Below, one piece after another: positions 40,139 through 51,351 of a stretch of DNA of 64,000 bases (position 1 is its first letter; each line of letters opens with the position of its first letter). The notes below the pieces were generated by a model that saw only the letters and a list, made by a program, of their open reading frames with translations, made no database searches and was not told where the DNA came from. Position numbers and translations under genes: made by a program. The DNA is taken from NCBI GenBank assembly GCA_010909165.1, contig MU008158.1:2815478-2879477 (forward strand), given 5' to 3'. This DNA comes from Anthoceros angustus. Its lineage: Eukaryota; Streptophyta; Anthocerotopsida; Anthocerotales; Anthocerotaceae.

Positions 40139-40946
40139 GGTGTTTCAGGCCTGTCTTTGCTCCTCGCTCATTGCCCAGGATGAGCGTCTTGGTGAACAAG
40201 AGCGATCGGCTCTGGAATCCGTGGCCAGGATGGATGCTTCAGCCGCGCCATATGCGTACATGTTTATAGGCACAGCGGCCGTACTACCTAGCCCGTACCG
40301 AGCATTGCACAAGTCGCATCCGATTAGTCCGTGGACCTTGCAATGGGCGGGCGTGTGGGCGACCATGGCCGTGGCGTGGTGAACACACCCTGCGGCCTGC
40401 AGGCCTGCGTCCTCAAACCCCAAACCCGAGGAACCCCGTGATGGGCCTGTTTTCCCTTAACAATCATTATTTTTCAATATATGATTGAAAACACTCTCCT
40501 CGGCCTGATCCTTGCTTGACAATTACCACCATCGTCCAGGCTTGAGACGCAGAGGTGCTGGGAAAAATGAAAAGCCTCCTTCTCCGTGAGCCACTTTTTT
40601 TTTTCAAGCTCCATAGGTAGGAGGTGCCCGTGTCCACGGGAAGGGCATCTTTACCCTATGTGCAAGTTTGGCAATGCGGATTGTTGAGCAAACTTGAGGG
40701 ACCAAAGACGCAACCGCAACCGCAACCGCAACCAAGCTCCTCATAAATGGCCACTTCTCATGTTTGGGCCGCGAGCAACAAATTTACAAGCAAGAAAATC
40801 CAATGCTTTCATTGTACCATCTTCCAAGGAGGATTCGCTCAAACAAAATGGCATCTCTCGGGACTTTAGCATACGATCCTGTGTAGATGTCGATTATTCA
40901 GTCTATTCATTGTGCCATGAATGTTGTTTTGGGTATAATCGAATGT
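40139..40946. other. Upstream region of the FRO gene
   Basis: No coding exon is seen. The part next to 40139 should be the FRO promoter. A short GCAACC microsatellite occurs at about 40708-40733. Confidence 0.4.
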
Positions 40947-41202
40947 TTGATTTCTATATCCAAATGGCTTAGGCCAAATGGACACACATCTATAAGAACG
41001 TGGTTATTAAGCATCCTGAGCTTGGATAGGTACTTAGATGGGGTGGATCGGTACTTAGATGGGGTGCCTATAGGGAAAGGATGCCCTTGGTGCAAGTAGC
41101 TTAGGCATACCATGATACAAGTTGTTAAGTACCAAGTCCCATGACGGAAATCGTCCTTAGTGGACTTAAATAAAATTCTTCTTCTTCTTCTATAGAAATC
41201 AA
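40947..41202 (+). repeat. Dispersed short repeat, copy 2
   Basis: It shares with copy 3 the start TCCAAATGGCTTAGGCCAAA, the segment AAGCATCCTGAGCTT, GGTACTTAGATGGGGTG (duplicated here), and the end CCTTAGTGGACTTAAATAAA with a TTC-rich tail. The copy is bounded by a perfect 12-base inverted repeat (TTGATTTCTATA at 40947-40958, TATAGAAATCAA at 41191-41202). Confidence 0.8.
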
Positions 41203-41390
41203 TTTTTTCTCCCTTACTTTTATAATTTCCATTTGATCTTCTATTTATAGACAATCTGTGGATAATTTCGAACTATTAGCAGATTATCGGAGATGCTAAT
41301 AAACACATAGTCGTAACAAACGTTAGCAAACGCTAGTTGTTACTAACGATAGCTAACGTGCTAACGCTAATTGTTTCTAACAATAGCTAA

Positions 41391-41640
41391 CGGATACACA
41401 GTCATAACGGATGCTAACAGACACATAGTTGTAACGGATGCTAACAGACACATAGTCGTAACAGATGCTAACGGACAAATAGTCGTAGCGGATGCTAACG
41501 AACACATAGTTGTAACGGATGCTGACGGACACATATTCGTAGCGGATGCTAACGGACACATAGTTGTAACGGATGCTGACGAACATATAGTTGTAACGGA
41601 TGCTAACGGACACATAGTCATAACGGATGCCAACCGACTC
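41391..41640. repeat. 27-bp minisatellite, about nine units
   Basis: Units follow GGATGCTAACGGACACATAG plus TYGTAAC with point changes. A less regular stretch of related TAACG-type sequence precedes it from about 41285. Because 27 is a multiple of three, open frames run through it on both strands. These are a by-product of the repeat and I do not call a gene. Confidence 0.95.
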
Positions 41641-42908
41641 ATGGTCTTATCTTCCTGAGATCCATCTTTTCCTAACTTATTTGGCTTGTATATTGATGAG
41701 CTGGAATCTTCGATTGCGGAGTCTACGATCGTTGTTGCGTCCTCTCCTTCACATATATTGCTATAGTTTGGTACGCAGATGCCCTTGTATTTTTGTTTCA
41801 CTCTCCTAAGGGCCTTCAAGGACAACATGATGTATTGTTTCGCTTGGTGAGGCTAGTGACTTGGAAGTGAACTTGAAAACGATGCAAGGTGATGTTCTTC
41901 AGCAGGAAAGAACATGTTGATCACAATTTGGAATCCTTCTGTAATGGTTAGACCGTCTTATGGCTACATGGGTGGAACTCTGTATGGCTCTAGATTTCAA
42001 TGGAAGCTCTCTGCTACTACTCGCATTGTCAAGGGTATGGCATCAGCGTGCGGCGTTCGGAGGCAATGCTTTGGGATGCACATCGAGAACATGGATGTCC
42101 ATCATTGCATGGTTGTTCAACATAGTTGTTTTTCCCTTCGTTATGTATCATTGATGTCGAGTTTTGGAGCCTCTATCTTTTGCAGGATGACCGCAGCAAG
42201 GTGAAACAAGTTTTGACATCCTTTCATCGACCGCATATCGTCTGTAAGAAGTCTGTCCCCCTGGCCATCTTCCTTGCATAGTTTGCCACTTTCCTGTTTA
42301 AGCTTGAAGGTTTGTTTCATCTAACTAGCTTCCTGTACCGCCTTTATTCAATTCAACTCCCTGCTTTATAGTCCTCTCGGAAGTTAGCCTCTATAGGTAG
42401 CAAGACTAGCTGATATGCCCAGCCTTCTGCTTGGCTCGAGAAGCTTGGCTTCTATTCACGGACCCTCCCTTCCAATTTTTTCCTCTTGCTTCCAATAGGT
42501 CAATTCACATGGAATTGCAATCCACCTATCTCTCCTACACCTGGTCTCCTGTCTCTAGATCTTTATCCACTAAACTCTAGACTTATACGCAATCTTTCCA
42601 TCTTCTGTCCAAGTCTGGGAAAACCTTGCTTTTAGACTGCATGCCGTGATGGCCGAGTTGAAGTGAGGGAGGGGAGCGCTCGGTCACAAGTAACAGTGCA
42701 TAAATTGGCATGGGTTAAAAGCATCTATTGGAATCTTCTAGGTAGAGGTCGGATTTTGAGGTATTTTTTGATTTTTGATTTTTCGAAAAACGGATATTGA
42801 AGAAATATGGGTCTAAAGGTATGGAGTGATATGTATCATCACAGACTCGTTTTGAGTAGACTTGTCATTTTGAGGTTAATATTCTATTTCTTCTTCTTCT
42901 TAACGGAT
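41641..42908. other. Spacer between repeat copies 2 and 3
   Basis: Short frames such as 41914-42204 have no recognisable domain or splice context. Nothing further is supported here. Confidence 0.4.
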
Positions 42909-42923
42909 GATTTCATCGTATAC

Positions 42924-43157
42924 TTGTGTCCAAATGGCTTAGGCCAAATGGACACACATTTATAAGAACGCCGTGATTAAGCATCCTGAGCTTAGATCGG
43001 TACTTAGATGGGGTGCCTAAAGGGAGTGGATGCCCTTGGTGCAAGTAGCTTAGGCACACCATGGTACAAGTTGTCAAGTACCAAGTCCCATGACGGAAAT
43101 CCGTCCTTAGTGGACTCAAATAAAATTCTTCTTCTTCTTCTATCGATGCCAATGGGC
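42924..43157 (+). repeat. Dispersed short repeat, copy 3
   Basis: It is highly similar to copy 2 from TCCAAATGGCTTAGGCCAAA to the TTC-rich tail near 43140. It is flanked by an imperfect 15-base direct repeat (GATTTCATCGTATAC at 42909-42923, GATTTCATCGTACAC at 43158-43172) that looks like a target-site duplication. Confidence 0.82.
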
Positions 43158-43354
43158 GATTTCATCGTACACATGGTTGTTGGAATTTTATCATCATTAT
43201 TTGATGTGAAGTAATAAAGTGTTATAATTATAAAAAAATTATTAAATTAGTAAATTAATTTTAATATATGAGATGTATGCACAAGGTTATAAAGAATAAT
43301 TTCAATAAGAATTTAGTTGAGTGAAATTTGGAAAGGCTTGCTTCATGGCATCAA

Positions 43355-43438
43355 GGGGTGGTGGCGCAGTTGGCTAGCGCGTAGGTCTCATAGCTAAGAG
43401 AAATCCTGAGGTCGAGAGTTCGAGCCTCTCTCACCCCA
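43355..43438 (+). tRNA. tRNA-Met(CAT), elongator, with a 10-base intron
   Basis: The acceptor stem GGGGTGG pairs with TCACCCC. The D arm is GGCGCAGTTGGCTAGCGC, the anticodon CAT is at 43389-43391, and the T arm GAGAGTTCGAGCCTCTC is canonical. The bases 43393-43402 (GCTAAGAGAA), one base after the anticodon, are an intron, as in plant nuclear elongator tRNA-Met genes. Without it the molecule is 74 bases. The next bases include a T-rich stretch (TTTTTCCCC) that could end Pol III transcription. Confidence 0.96.
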
Positions 43439-44044
43439 TAACTTTGGTAAATTTTTCCCCTTCAAAAATTTCTACAGAACTGGATGAACGGGTGAACTTC
43501 CACCCGCAACAGCCGGTACTATGGTACCCGAAAACAAAAACCCTTTAAAACGAATGAAATGTGCTTATATTATTCTATGCTTGGAGGGCTTGCCGCTTCC
43601 AAACCTGTGTGGGTACGTAACGGCCACCTTTTTCAAACACCCGTCCAACGGTAACAGAGTTTGAGCTCAGGGGATGTGACGCACACAGATAGCCGTCGCA
43701 CACCGGAGCAAGGCGTCTCGGACTCGGTCCCTTTGGCTTCCAAGGCAGCTTCTTCATGGGCATGTCCGTAAGCAGAAGGGAGATTATGATGCGGCTGCCG
43801 TGGAGTTCTGAGGAACACGGCAACACGGCAGGTTTCTGGTCACTTTAGAATGGTTTCGTTCAGAGCAAGTGGTCTCAGGCTGCGGTCTCTGTTAGTCGGT
43901 GAGAACGAAACATCCTCATGGGGTGAGCAAATTAGTGTGCAGCATTCCTCCGGTATGGTTCGCCCTTCCATCGTCACTTGTCTGTCTGCTTCCAGGCTTT
44001 GTTTGGACGGCATGTAGGTTGGCAATGTTCTCCTATCTCACCAG
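43439..44044. other. Region upstream of the receptor-like kinase exons
   Basis: The first exon(s) of the receptor-like kinase should lie here or have been lost. An ATG at 43850 opens about 55 codons on the plus strand, but no join with the exon at 44045 is convincing. Minus-strand frames at 43575-43826 show no domain. Confidence 0.35.
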
Positions 44045-46151
44045 GTATGCCCTGTTACGCCATTCAACGCAGATGAACACCATCAGCACCCTGTAACATC
44101 ACCGGTGGGAATTGTCATTGCTCTTGGATTTACCATCGGCGTGGTTATCTGCGTGTATGTCCTGATTCGGCGAAAGAAAGGCAAGCGCGCTACAGAGCTG
44201 CCCTTGAAAGACTTCTCTGTTCACCAGGGCTTGCTGGGTCCTTTGATTCATGAACAGGCTACACCGCTTGATGGTGAGTTCTTCGTCTCAGCCTCCTCAG
44301 GCCACAATGTGCTGTATGTCTTCCTTATCACTTGAGCAACAGACAAGGCTGCTGTGTGAATTTTTGCAGGCAAGCAGCTTGTGTCTGATATCACCTTCAA
44401 TTTTGAGTCTCTGAGATGGGTTCCCAAGCATATAGAATTCACGTTGCCGCAGCTCAGTATTGCTACCAACAACTTCGATGAAGCAAATGTGCTGGGAGAG
44501 GGAGGGTTCGGGAAGGTGTACATGGGAATTCTGCCTATCCCGCCTTATACCAGGATTGCTATCAAGGTCTTACGGTCTGGGAGCACGCAGGGCTTGAAAG
44601 AGTTCATCACAGAGGTCGAGGTGTTGAGCAGACTTGATCACGAAAATCTGGTAGGCTTTTGCACAAGTTTTCCCCTGATGATCTGCTTCCAAGTTGAGCA
44701 TGAATCCTGATTGAGCTGCTGTACTTGGCAGGTGCGACTTTTAGGACACTGTGTGACTGACGAAGAGAGGATCCTTGTCTATCGGCATGTTGCCAACGGC
44801 AGTCTGGCTAATCATCTACACAGTAAGTAGCTGGGTGTAGCTTTAAGCTTTGATAAGTTGAGAGTTGGCTACTGGAGCTTGTCTGCTAAGAAGGGTACTT
44901 GCAACTGAAGAGGGAGCATCAGAAGGTTCCCCACTGTCATGGGGGATGAGGGTGAAAATCGCTCTAGGGGCTGGTCTTGGTGTATACCATCTGCACCAAC
45001 AGCATCCTAGGATTCTGCATCGTGACATTAAGGCTGCCAACATCTTACTCACCCGGAGCTTCAATGCTAAGGCAAATTTCCTTCCCTTCGGTGCATGCTA
45101 CAGTGCCTTGCTGCTGTTTGTAGGGTGTAGTAGGTTTGACTGAGATGGTCTGTAATGCTGTCATCCTTTCAGGTTTGTGATTTTGGATTTGCGAAACAAG
45201 TATGCGCAACCCCCCTTCATCCCAGCAGCCTCAGTCAGACACTGAAAGCGCAGTGCTGCACCCCCTCAAGGTCATGTGCAATGGGCACATTGGGATATGT
45301 TGCACCAGAAACGTTTGCTACTGGGGAATTTTCAGCTGCCAGCGATGTCTACAGCTTCGGGGTGGTACTACTGGAACTCCTTTCTGGAAGAAAACCGGTG
45401 GATATAACACGCCCTGACAAGGAAAAAAGTGTGGTTAGCTGGGTGAGCAGTGCTGACTTGCCCTCAAGGGCGTGGGATGGGGAGGAATATCTCCTGGATT
45501 GTTTTTCTCGTGAATCGCAACCATGGCTCACTTGTGCGTTGGGACGGTTGCAGGCAAGGAACGCAGCCAAGGATGGCAAGCTGGACATGCTGCTGGATCC
45601 AAGCATGCCAAACTCGTCTGCCATCACACAAGAGTCAGTAACCGAATTCGCCAGAATGGCAGTGGCTTGTGTTAGCATGGAACCCTCGGCAAGGCCAAGC
45701 ATGGGTGACGTAGTGGAGTTGCTACAGAACTTACAGGCCGGTACGTTTTATGTGATGCTTGTCACCCCACCCGGTAATTTATGCTTCTGCAGGTTGGTTG
45801 GGCGAGTCTGCTCATGCTGGCAGATTGTGGGACTATCTTTCAGAGCATAGGGGGCGTCAGTTGCAACAAGAAAACGCATGGGGGCCTGAGCAAGAAAGCT
45901 CAGAATGTCACCCAAGCTCCTCCTCGTCATCAGGCGACAGCTCCAAGGTTTTCTACGATCTTACTTCTTCAAACTTCGCCTCTCCGGCTCCGGATTTCAG
46001 CGTCGATGAGCCAACCACAGATGAGGAGGTGCAGTCAGGCCTGAGTGTGGCGGAAGAAGACTGTGCAAGTAATTTTAAAGCTTTCTCTTGGCTGAACGAC
46101 ACTCTGTCAAGCGTTGCTTTAACCACCATAGGCTTGAGGATGAGGGGATAA
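44045..46151 (+). CDS. Receptor-like protein kinase, 5' end not located
   Basis: A transmembrane Ser/Thr kinase of the plant RLK/Pelle group. Exons read are 44045-44273, 44370-44650, 44732-44822, 44911-45071, 45173-45442, 45554-45740 and 45793-46151, and phases agree. Exon 1 as read has a membrane helix ([19 protein letters not shown]) and a basic stop-transfer RRKKGKR. The kinase has the glycine loop [12 protein letters not shown], the catalytic Lys in [23 protein letters not shown], and GTLGYVAPE, so it should be active. The tail is Ser-rich and acidic and ends at a TGA. The fourth intron, between the catalytic loop and the DFG exon, starts GC (AAG then GCAAAT), a GC-AG intron. No start codon or signal peptide could be joined, so the extracellular part is unknown. 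Confidence 0.85.
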
Positions 46152-46556
46152 ATGGCATACACAACTCCGGCAAATCTATCATCAGGAAGAGATGCGTCTT
46201 CCAAGCGGGTGTCTTTGCAGACACTGCGGATGTATTGTAGTATTACGAAGGGGGGATTCTTAGCTCTCGCTCTCGAGACCTGAGGCTCCCATGTAAAATT
46301 TATATGCCTACCTAATTGGTGCGGGAAATTGGTAACAAGTGAAGGGAAGTGGTCACGCTGCAATCTGCGTTTGATGCGTGTGCGTGTTCGCGGCAAAGTG
46401 TCCGTTTGTATGCAGCCGTTCCGGGTCTTGTCTCGCGTAAAGGGTTAACGAGAACCGACCGCACTACAGACAAATGTTTGATATTTTCGCGTTCGCAGAA
46501 CTTCGTCTTACGAACATGTAAACCTAGCCTCTAAGTTCGTGTGCCCCTCGCAGAAA
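46152..46556. other. Spacer between the kinase and mS35 genes
   Basis: It holds the kinase 3' UTR and the mS35 promoter. No further feature is recognisable. Confidence 0.4.
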
Positions 46557-47535
46557 ATGCTTAGGTTCAGGCTGCGGGCGATCCTGCAGGCCAGGCCGGG
46601 AATTCACAAAGCTTTCGTCACTGGTCGATCGCCGCACGGCGTCCCTGCCAATTCCTGGCCCACTGCAGAGCTGCCGGGGCAATGCTCTTTGTCTGAGGGT
46701 TATGGCAGAGGGTGCTCCAGCCAGGCTGGAGCTTCTGCAGGTTTCTCTCCTGCCCTTCTCCCTTGTTGTGAACAAGCATGTTCGTTTCTCAACCTACGGC
46801 ATTTTGGCCCCCAGGTAGCAGCTCTCCAGCGGAGGTAGGCAGCAGTGGTGCGGAGCAGCTGCAGCCAGCTACTGCGAGCCTGAAGGTGACGAAGACTGGA
46901 ACGTATGATTTGGACTACAACAATGACCGTGGCATGATACCAGTGGAGGGGAGCACCACTCACCTGTATGATGCAAGAGGGCTTGTGGAGAAGTGGCTTG
47001 GTCACCCCACGTTCTGGGGCATGATTTCAGGTGGGTAGCTTACCAGCAGGTTGAATTAGGGTTTCAGCGCCTTCCGGCCTGCCAGCATTGTTGAGCTACA
47101 TTGGCAGCAGCTGCTGGCTGGAATGTGCAGAGGATGCTATTGCCAAGACCGAGGCCTCCAGGGACGAGCCTCCCGGGGAGGGCCCGATTTTGCGTTGGCA
47201 GACCAGGGTTGTGCTGGGACCTGGTGGAGACGGATTCCACCCTGCCAATCGTAAAGTTAGCGTAGCTGTTTACGTGAAGGAGCTGGGGATTTCCCGGCTT
47301 GCTAAGGCCCGGCTTTTGGCTCTTGTGGGGAAGAGGTACAATCCTGGCAAGGATGAGCTCACCATCACCAGCGAAAGGTACGTCGACACTCTCCCTTCCC
47401 CTTCGCTGCATTTTGAGGCAGGGCTTGGGCATGGATTGATGTTTGTGAAACTCCAGGTACGAAGATCGGGAGGAGAATCGCAAGGATGTTCTGAAGACGC
47501 TGATTGCTCTCATTCACGAGGCCAAGGCAGGCTAG
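46557..47535 (+). CDS. Mitochondrial small-subunit ribosomal protein mS35
   Basis: This is a structural protein of the mitochondrial ribosome small subunit. The ATG at 46557 opens a basic Arg-rich leader (MLRFRLRAILQARPG), fitting a mitochondrial targeting signal. A later exon has SLKVTKTGTYDLDYNN and WLGHPTFW. The following exon carries the conserved core VSVAVYVKELGISRLAKARL and VGKRYNPGKDELTITSER. The last exon, joined after a GT-AG intron, gives YEDREENRKDVLKTLIALI and a TAG. The order and the DELTITSER...REENR signature match mS35 of plants and fungi. The exact donor of exon 1 is uncertain. Confidence 0.85.
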
Positions 47536-48131
47536 TGTGGGGGTTCTTCAGTGCTAGGGTACGTAATAAAGCGCTAGGTTACGTGGAGTGCTTAGTTGGA
47601 CAAATCTTTTATTTTTATGTTCGTGTCGGCAGGAGCTGTGCCCAGGCGGGAAAGTCCGGCCAGGGCGGGCCCCGGTTTGGTCAGAACTTCGCGGTTGCCT
47701 CGTTACGGCACGTTCGCCTTCCTGTCCACAGTCCGTGCAGCGCCTGTGGGTTCTGCAACAAGCCCAGGGGACCCAACACCGCGTGCCTTTTTCCGCCACC
47801 AGCTGGCGCTCCTCTCAAGTTCCAAGCTGCGGCCTCCGCTGCCGCTCACGCGTCCATGCTCCGGGGGCGGGGCCCGGCGCCGGTCCCCGAATGAGCATCA
47901 CACGACGGTTATACCTTCTCCTTCTCCTCCCCTGGCGGCCGGTCCCTGAAGCGCACGTTTTCTAGTGACTGGCTGCTCTGCGCTGCGCTGCCCCGGTCTT
48001 GCGATGCCAGGCTCTGCTCTGCAGTCCTGAGGAGCGCCGGACCGTCCTTAGACAAGCTCGTATTTCTGAGGAACTCATGACTAACCTTGCCGAACATTTG
48101 AGGACTCACTCACACTGGAGCGCAAGCTGGC
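47536..48131. other. Spacer between mS35 and the patatin-like gene
   Basis: This is a GC-rich stretch with several open frames on both strands, none with a domain. It should hold the 3' UTR of mS35 and the promoter and leader of the patatin-like gene. Confidence 0.4.
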
Positions 48132-50362
48132 ATGGATTTTCTGTATGCCGCCAGCAGCAACTCCAGTGAGGCTGGATCTTCCTGCGATGCGCACTCTTCA
48201 CTAGGCTCTATCTTCTCGTCCCTGGACTCGAGTGAGGACTCTGTCCTTCTGGTGGAGAGCAGCGATGGTGAGGCGGGAACAGCTGGTGTATTCAGCGATT
48301 TGGAAGCTGGCGACAGTGTGGTTCGAGTGACTAATCTGGTCGGTGGATGTAGTCTTGATTATGGCGCCAGCGATACAATGCTTGGCCAAGAAACTGGTGT
48401 TTGTGCACCAGAGAATGCTGCAGAGCCAGATTCAGGTCCTCCTATTCCCCCCGATAGGATAACAGACGCGCCGTGCACTTCGATGCCACAGGATAAGGCC
48501 AAGTCTATACGCAGTGGCGCCATCTCTGGCAGGAGAAAGGTGTTTGTGCTCAGCCTCGATGGTGGCGGGATACGTGGTGTTATTGCTGCCCGCGTCCTGT
48601 CCAACTTAGAGTCTGTGCTTCAGGTTTTCCTCTCAACCTTGTGTCAACATCGTCGCACCTCCTTTCTCCGTGCTTCAGGTTAGTTCTCAACCTTGTATGT
48701 ACATCGTCTGACGGCCTCGTGGATCTTGATACCGTGTTTTTGCAGGAAAAAACTGGTGAAAAAGTACACCTTTGCGACTACTTCGATCTCATAGCGGGAA
48801 CCAGCACCGGAGCAATATTGACTGCAATGATTGCTACTCCTGATGAAGCTGGGAAGCCGTTGTTCACCGCTAAAGGATGTTGTGACTTCTATGCAAAGTA
48901 TGGAAAGCAAATATTTAAGAAGCGTCTGCTGGACCCTGTTTTTGGATCTTTGAGGAAGCTCTACCAGCCAAGATATTCACCTAGGGGGTGGGAGAAACTG
49001 CTGAAACATTATCTTGTGAGGAATGGCATCGCCCTCACACTGAGGGATGTGCTAAAGCCCATTCTTATTGCTTGTTTTGACATCTCTCAAGCCGTACCTT
49101 TCTTCTTCGCACGTAGTGCGGCCCTGAAAGATGAAAGCAGAAACTTTAGGTATAGCCTGAACCAGCAGCACAGTGACATTCTCGGGCATACATATGTTTG
49201 AGTTCGTCCGAGGAGGTCTGTTCTATCTTTCGTGATTTTCCAATGATGCAGATTGTGGGAGGCTATCCGAGCGACCACCGCAGCCCCAACTCTGTTTCCA
49301 CCCGCAGAGATCACGTCGGTTGACGGCAAGCAGTCAGCTACTCTGGTGGATGGCTGCATTATTCAAAACAATCCGGTGAGGACTCCAGTCTGTGGACAAC
49401 AGAATCTCGTCCCTCATTTTTTTCCTTCATCTAAGCTTCGCCACTTGTTGCAGGCACTGTTCGCATTGACTCATGTGCTGGGAAACAACGAAGAGTTCCC
49501 CGAGGCAGTTTCTTTGCAGGATGTGATGGTGAGTTTCCATTTCTCCATCCTTCTGTTCAGGCTTCTTTCCACGAAAGCATGACCTTTCACATATACAAGT
49601 GTCGATATGGAATTCTGCCAAGACAGATTTTGTCACTGGGAGCTGGACAGGTGGATGAAAGCCAGGAGCTCCGTCATGCCAAGAAATGGGGTATGACAGG
49701 CTGGGTACGCCCCCTTCTAAACATCATGATGGCCGGAACTTCAGGTGAGTGTGCTCCTCTCAATTAGCCTTTCCACACCGTAGCGATCTATGAAACAGCA
49801 TAGTGAAATTCGTATGACTCATTTCCCGCTACATCATGCTTGCAGACACTGTCGACTACCAGCTCGCAGCAGCCTATGCCGGGCATAATTGCTCCCCGAA
49901 CTACCTTCGAATTCAGGTAGTTTCCTGCTGTCACTGTGGAGCATTTCCTTTATGCTTTGCTGAGTGGTCTCGCTTTGCGGGATCTGGTGTGTTCAGCTTT
50001 TAGGTCTGCAGAAGGAGAAAAGTGCGGTGGATTGCACAAGCAAGAAGAATATTGAGGAGCTAATGAGGGCTTCCGATGACTTACTTCTGCAGCAGGCAGT
50101 GATGTTCAACGCCCACGGAGAAAGAGTGAGAATAGTTGAAACATACTCTGACCGACTTTCATGGTTTGCTGATCAGTTAATCGCTGAGAAAAAGTACAGA
50201 GACGAACCAGAGCACCTCAGAATGTTCCATCACCAAAAGGCTGCTGGAGTTCCTTCTAGCCTTGGACCAGCTGCACGTATGTTGTCACCTCTATTCAGCC
50301 ATTTAGCAGCCCACGAAAAAGAGTGGGGTTGCAGCGGCAAGTCGGCATCATTTCGAATGTAA
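48132..50362 (+). CDS. Patatin-like phospholipase A
   Basis: A lipid acyl hydrolase with a Ser-Asp dyad. Seven exons are 48132-48623, 48746-49149, 49252-49375, 49454-49528, 49627-49744, 49846-49916 and 49997-50362, all phase-consistent, giving 549 residues. A low-complexity Ser/Asp-rich N-terminal extension of about 135 residues precedes the patatin domain. The oxyanion-hole motif is LSLDGGGIRGVIAARVL, the nucleophile elbow is FDLIAGTSTGAIL, and LWEAIRATTAAPTLFPP follows. The catalytic Asp lies in DGCIIQNNP, where most family members have DGG. ILSLGAGQ and AAYAGHNCSPNYLRIQ complete the domain. The N-terminal extension is longer than in potato patatin. Substrate is not predictable. The start of the last exon (49997) is a choice among close acceptors. 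Confidence 0.9.
48614..48678 (+). repeat. Duplicated donor-site segment in intron 1 of the patatin-like gene
   Basis: GTGCTTCAGGTT plus the following TCTCAACCTTGT-T-ACATCGTC occurs at the exon 1/intron 1 border and again 55 bases downstream. Intron 1 therefore contains a second copy of its own 5' splice site. Confidence 0.85.
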
Positions 50363-50574
50363 GAAGCAGACGGCATATTTATTTGGTGAACCTCGTCCCC
50401 TGCACAGCATTCTGGACCCATCCATTGTCCGATCGTAGGCAAGCGGAAAAAAAGTGAAGGCGAATCCGCAACCAGCTGAGGCCCATTTCGCATATTATGA
50501 AACTCCCAAAGTGACCACGAAGGGTTGAGCGGGCCATAGGCGTTTACGAATCGGGTTGCGTGGGCACATCCTAC

Positions 50575-51351
50575 CTAACCGTTCAAAGCAACATCAGTCT
50601 TGCCGGACAAATAATGATTCAGCATGTCATCCTCATCCAAATCCTCATCGCCAAAATCGTCCTCAAAATCATCAATCTCAATCTCATCCTCGTCCTCATC
50701 ATCAACTGTATCCAGCATGGGCTTTCCACCCTTGCCTGCCAGAGCCCTACCCGACTCAAACCAGATACGTCCTGTGATCCTCTTTTCCCTGGCAGCCACC
50801 AGAGCTGCTTCCGGAAGCAACTTGGCTCGCTCGAGGGCCTGTTCCGCCTCAAATCGCTCTCGCCAAGCTAGGAAAGTGTCCACAGTAACCAACTCCCCGT
50901 GGGGTTCGATCACCTCATCCTTTTTGCTATCCTGATCCTCCTCCACGGCGTCCACATCAGGCCCCTCGGTGCCGTAATGTTCCCTCAGCCACTCTTTGGC
51001 TGTGGTGACAAGCGTGTAGATCATGGCCATGCCAAGATTGCCTGCTATCTCGCGCGCCACCACCTCCTTCAGCAGCTTGAGATCATTAGCCTTGATGCCC
51101 TGCAAGCTCCTCACGTCAAAGAGCGGCGGCTCATCAGGATACCTGGGCGTGTGCGCAAACAAAAGAGCTAATCGAACAGGAATGTCTGCCAAGTCTTCCT
51201 CGTCGTCCCCGGTGGGTGCAATGGTGATCTGAAAGCAGCGGCTGGCCGTCCCAAGTCCACCCTGCCCACTCTCCAATTCCACCATGTCGTCCATCAATAT
51301 CGCTTGCAGAGCCTCCAATTCCATCTCCTGCTCCTGCTCCTGCTCGCTCAT
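50575..51351 (-). CDS. RWD-domain protein of the RWDD1/DFRP2 (Gir2) type
   Basis: These proteins stabilise the GTPase DRG2 and contact Gcn1 through the RWD domain, linking to translation control. The frame is intronless with 258 codons from ATG 51351 (MSEQEQEQEMELEALQAI). A longer start at 51369 adds six residues. The RWD domain covers about residues 3-120, with the family YPDEPP motif in TPRYPDEPPLFDVRSLQGI. The C-terminal part (VDTFLAWRERFEAE, ITGRIWFESGRA) is the DFRP region that binds DRG, followed by an acidic tail. It converges with the patatin gene (about 210 bases apart) and diverges from the PPR gene. Confidence 0.88.
   Translation of the reverse strand: MSEQEQEQEMELEALQAILMDDMVELESGQGGLGTASRCFQITIAPTGDDEEDLADIPVRLALLFAHTPRYPDEPPLFDVRSLQGIKANDLKLLKEVVAREIAGNLGMAMIYTLVTTAKEWLREHYGTEGPDVDAVEEDQDSKKDEVIEPHGELVTVDTFLAWRERFEAEQALERAKLLPEAALVAAREKRITGRIWFESGRALAGKGGKPMLDTVDDEDEDEIEIDDFEDDFGDEDLDEDDMLNHYLSGKTDVALNG

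Noticed and set aside
41371-41828. Open frames on both strands over the minisatellite as repeat-protein genes
   Set aside because: They arise because the 27-bp unit is a multiple of three. There is no domain, splice context or start signal.
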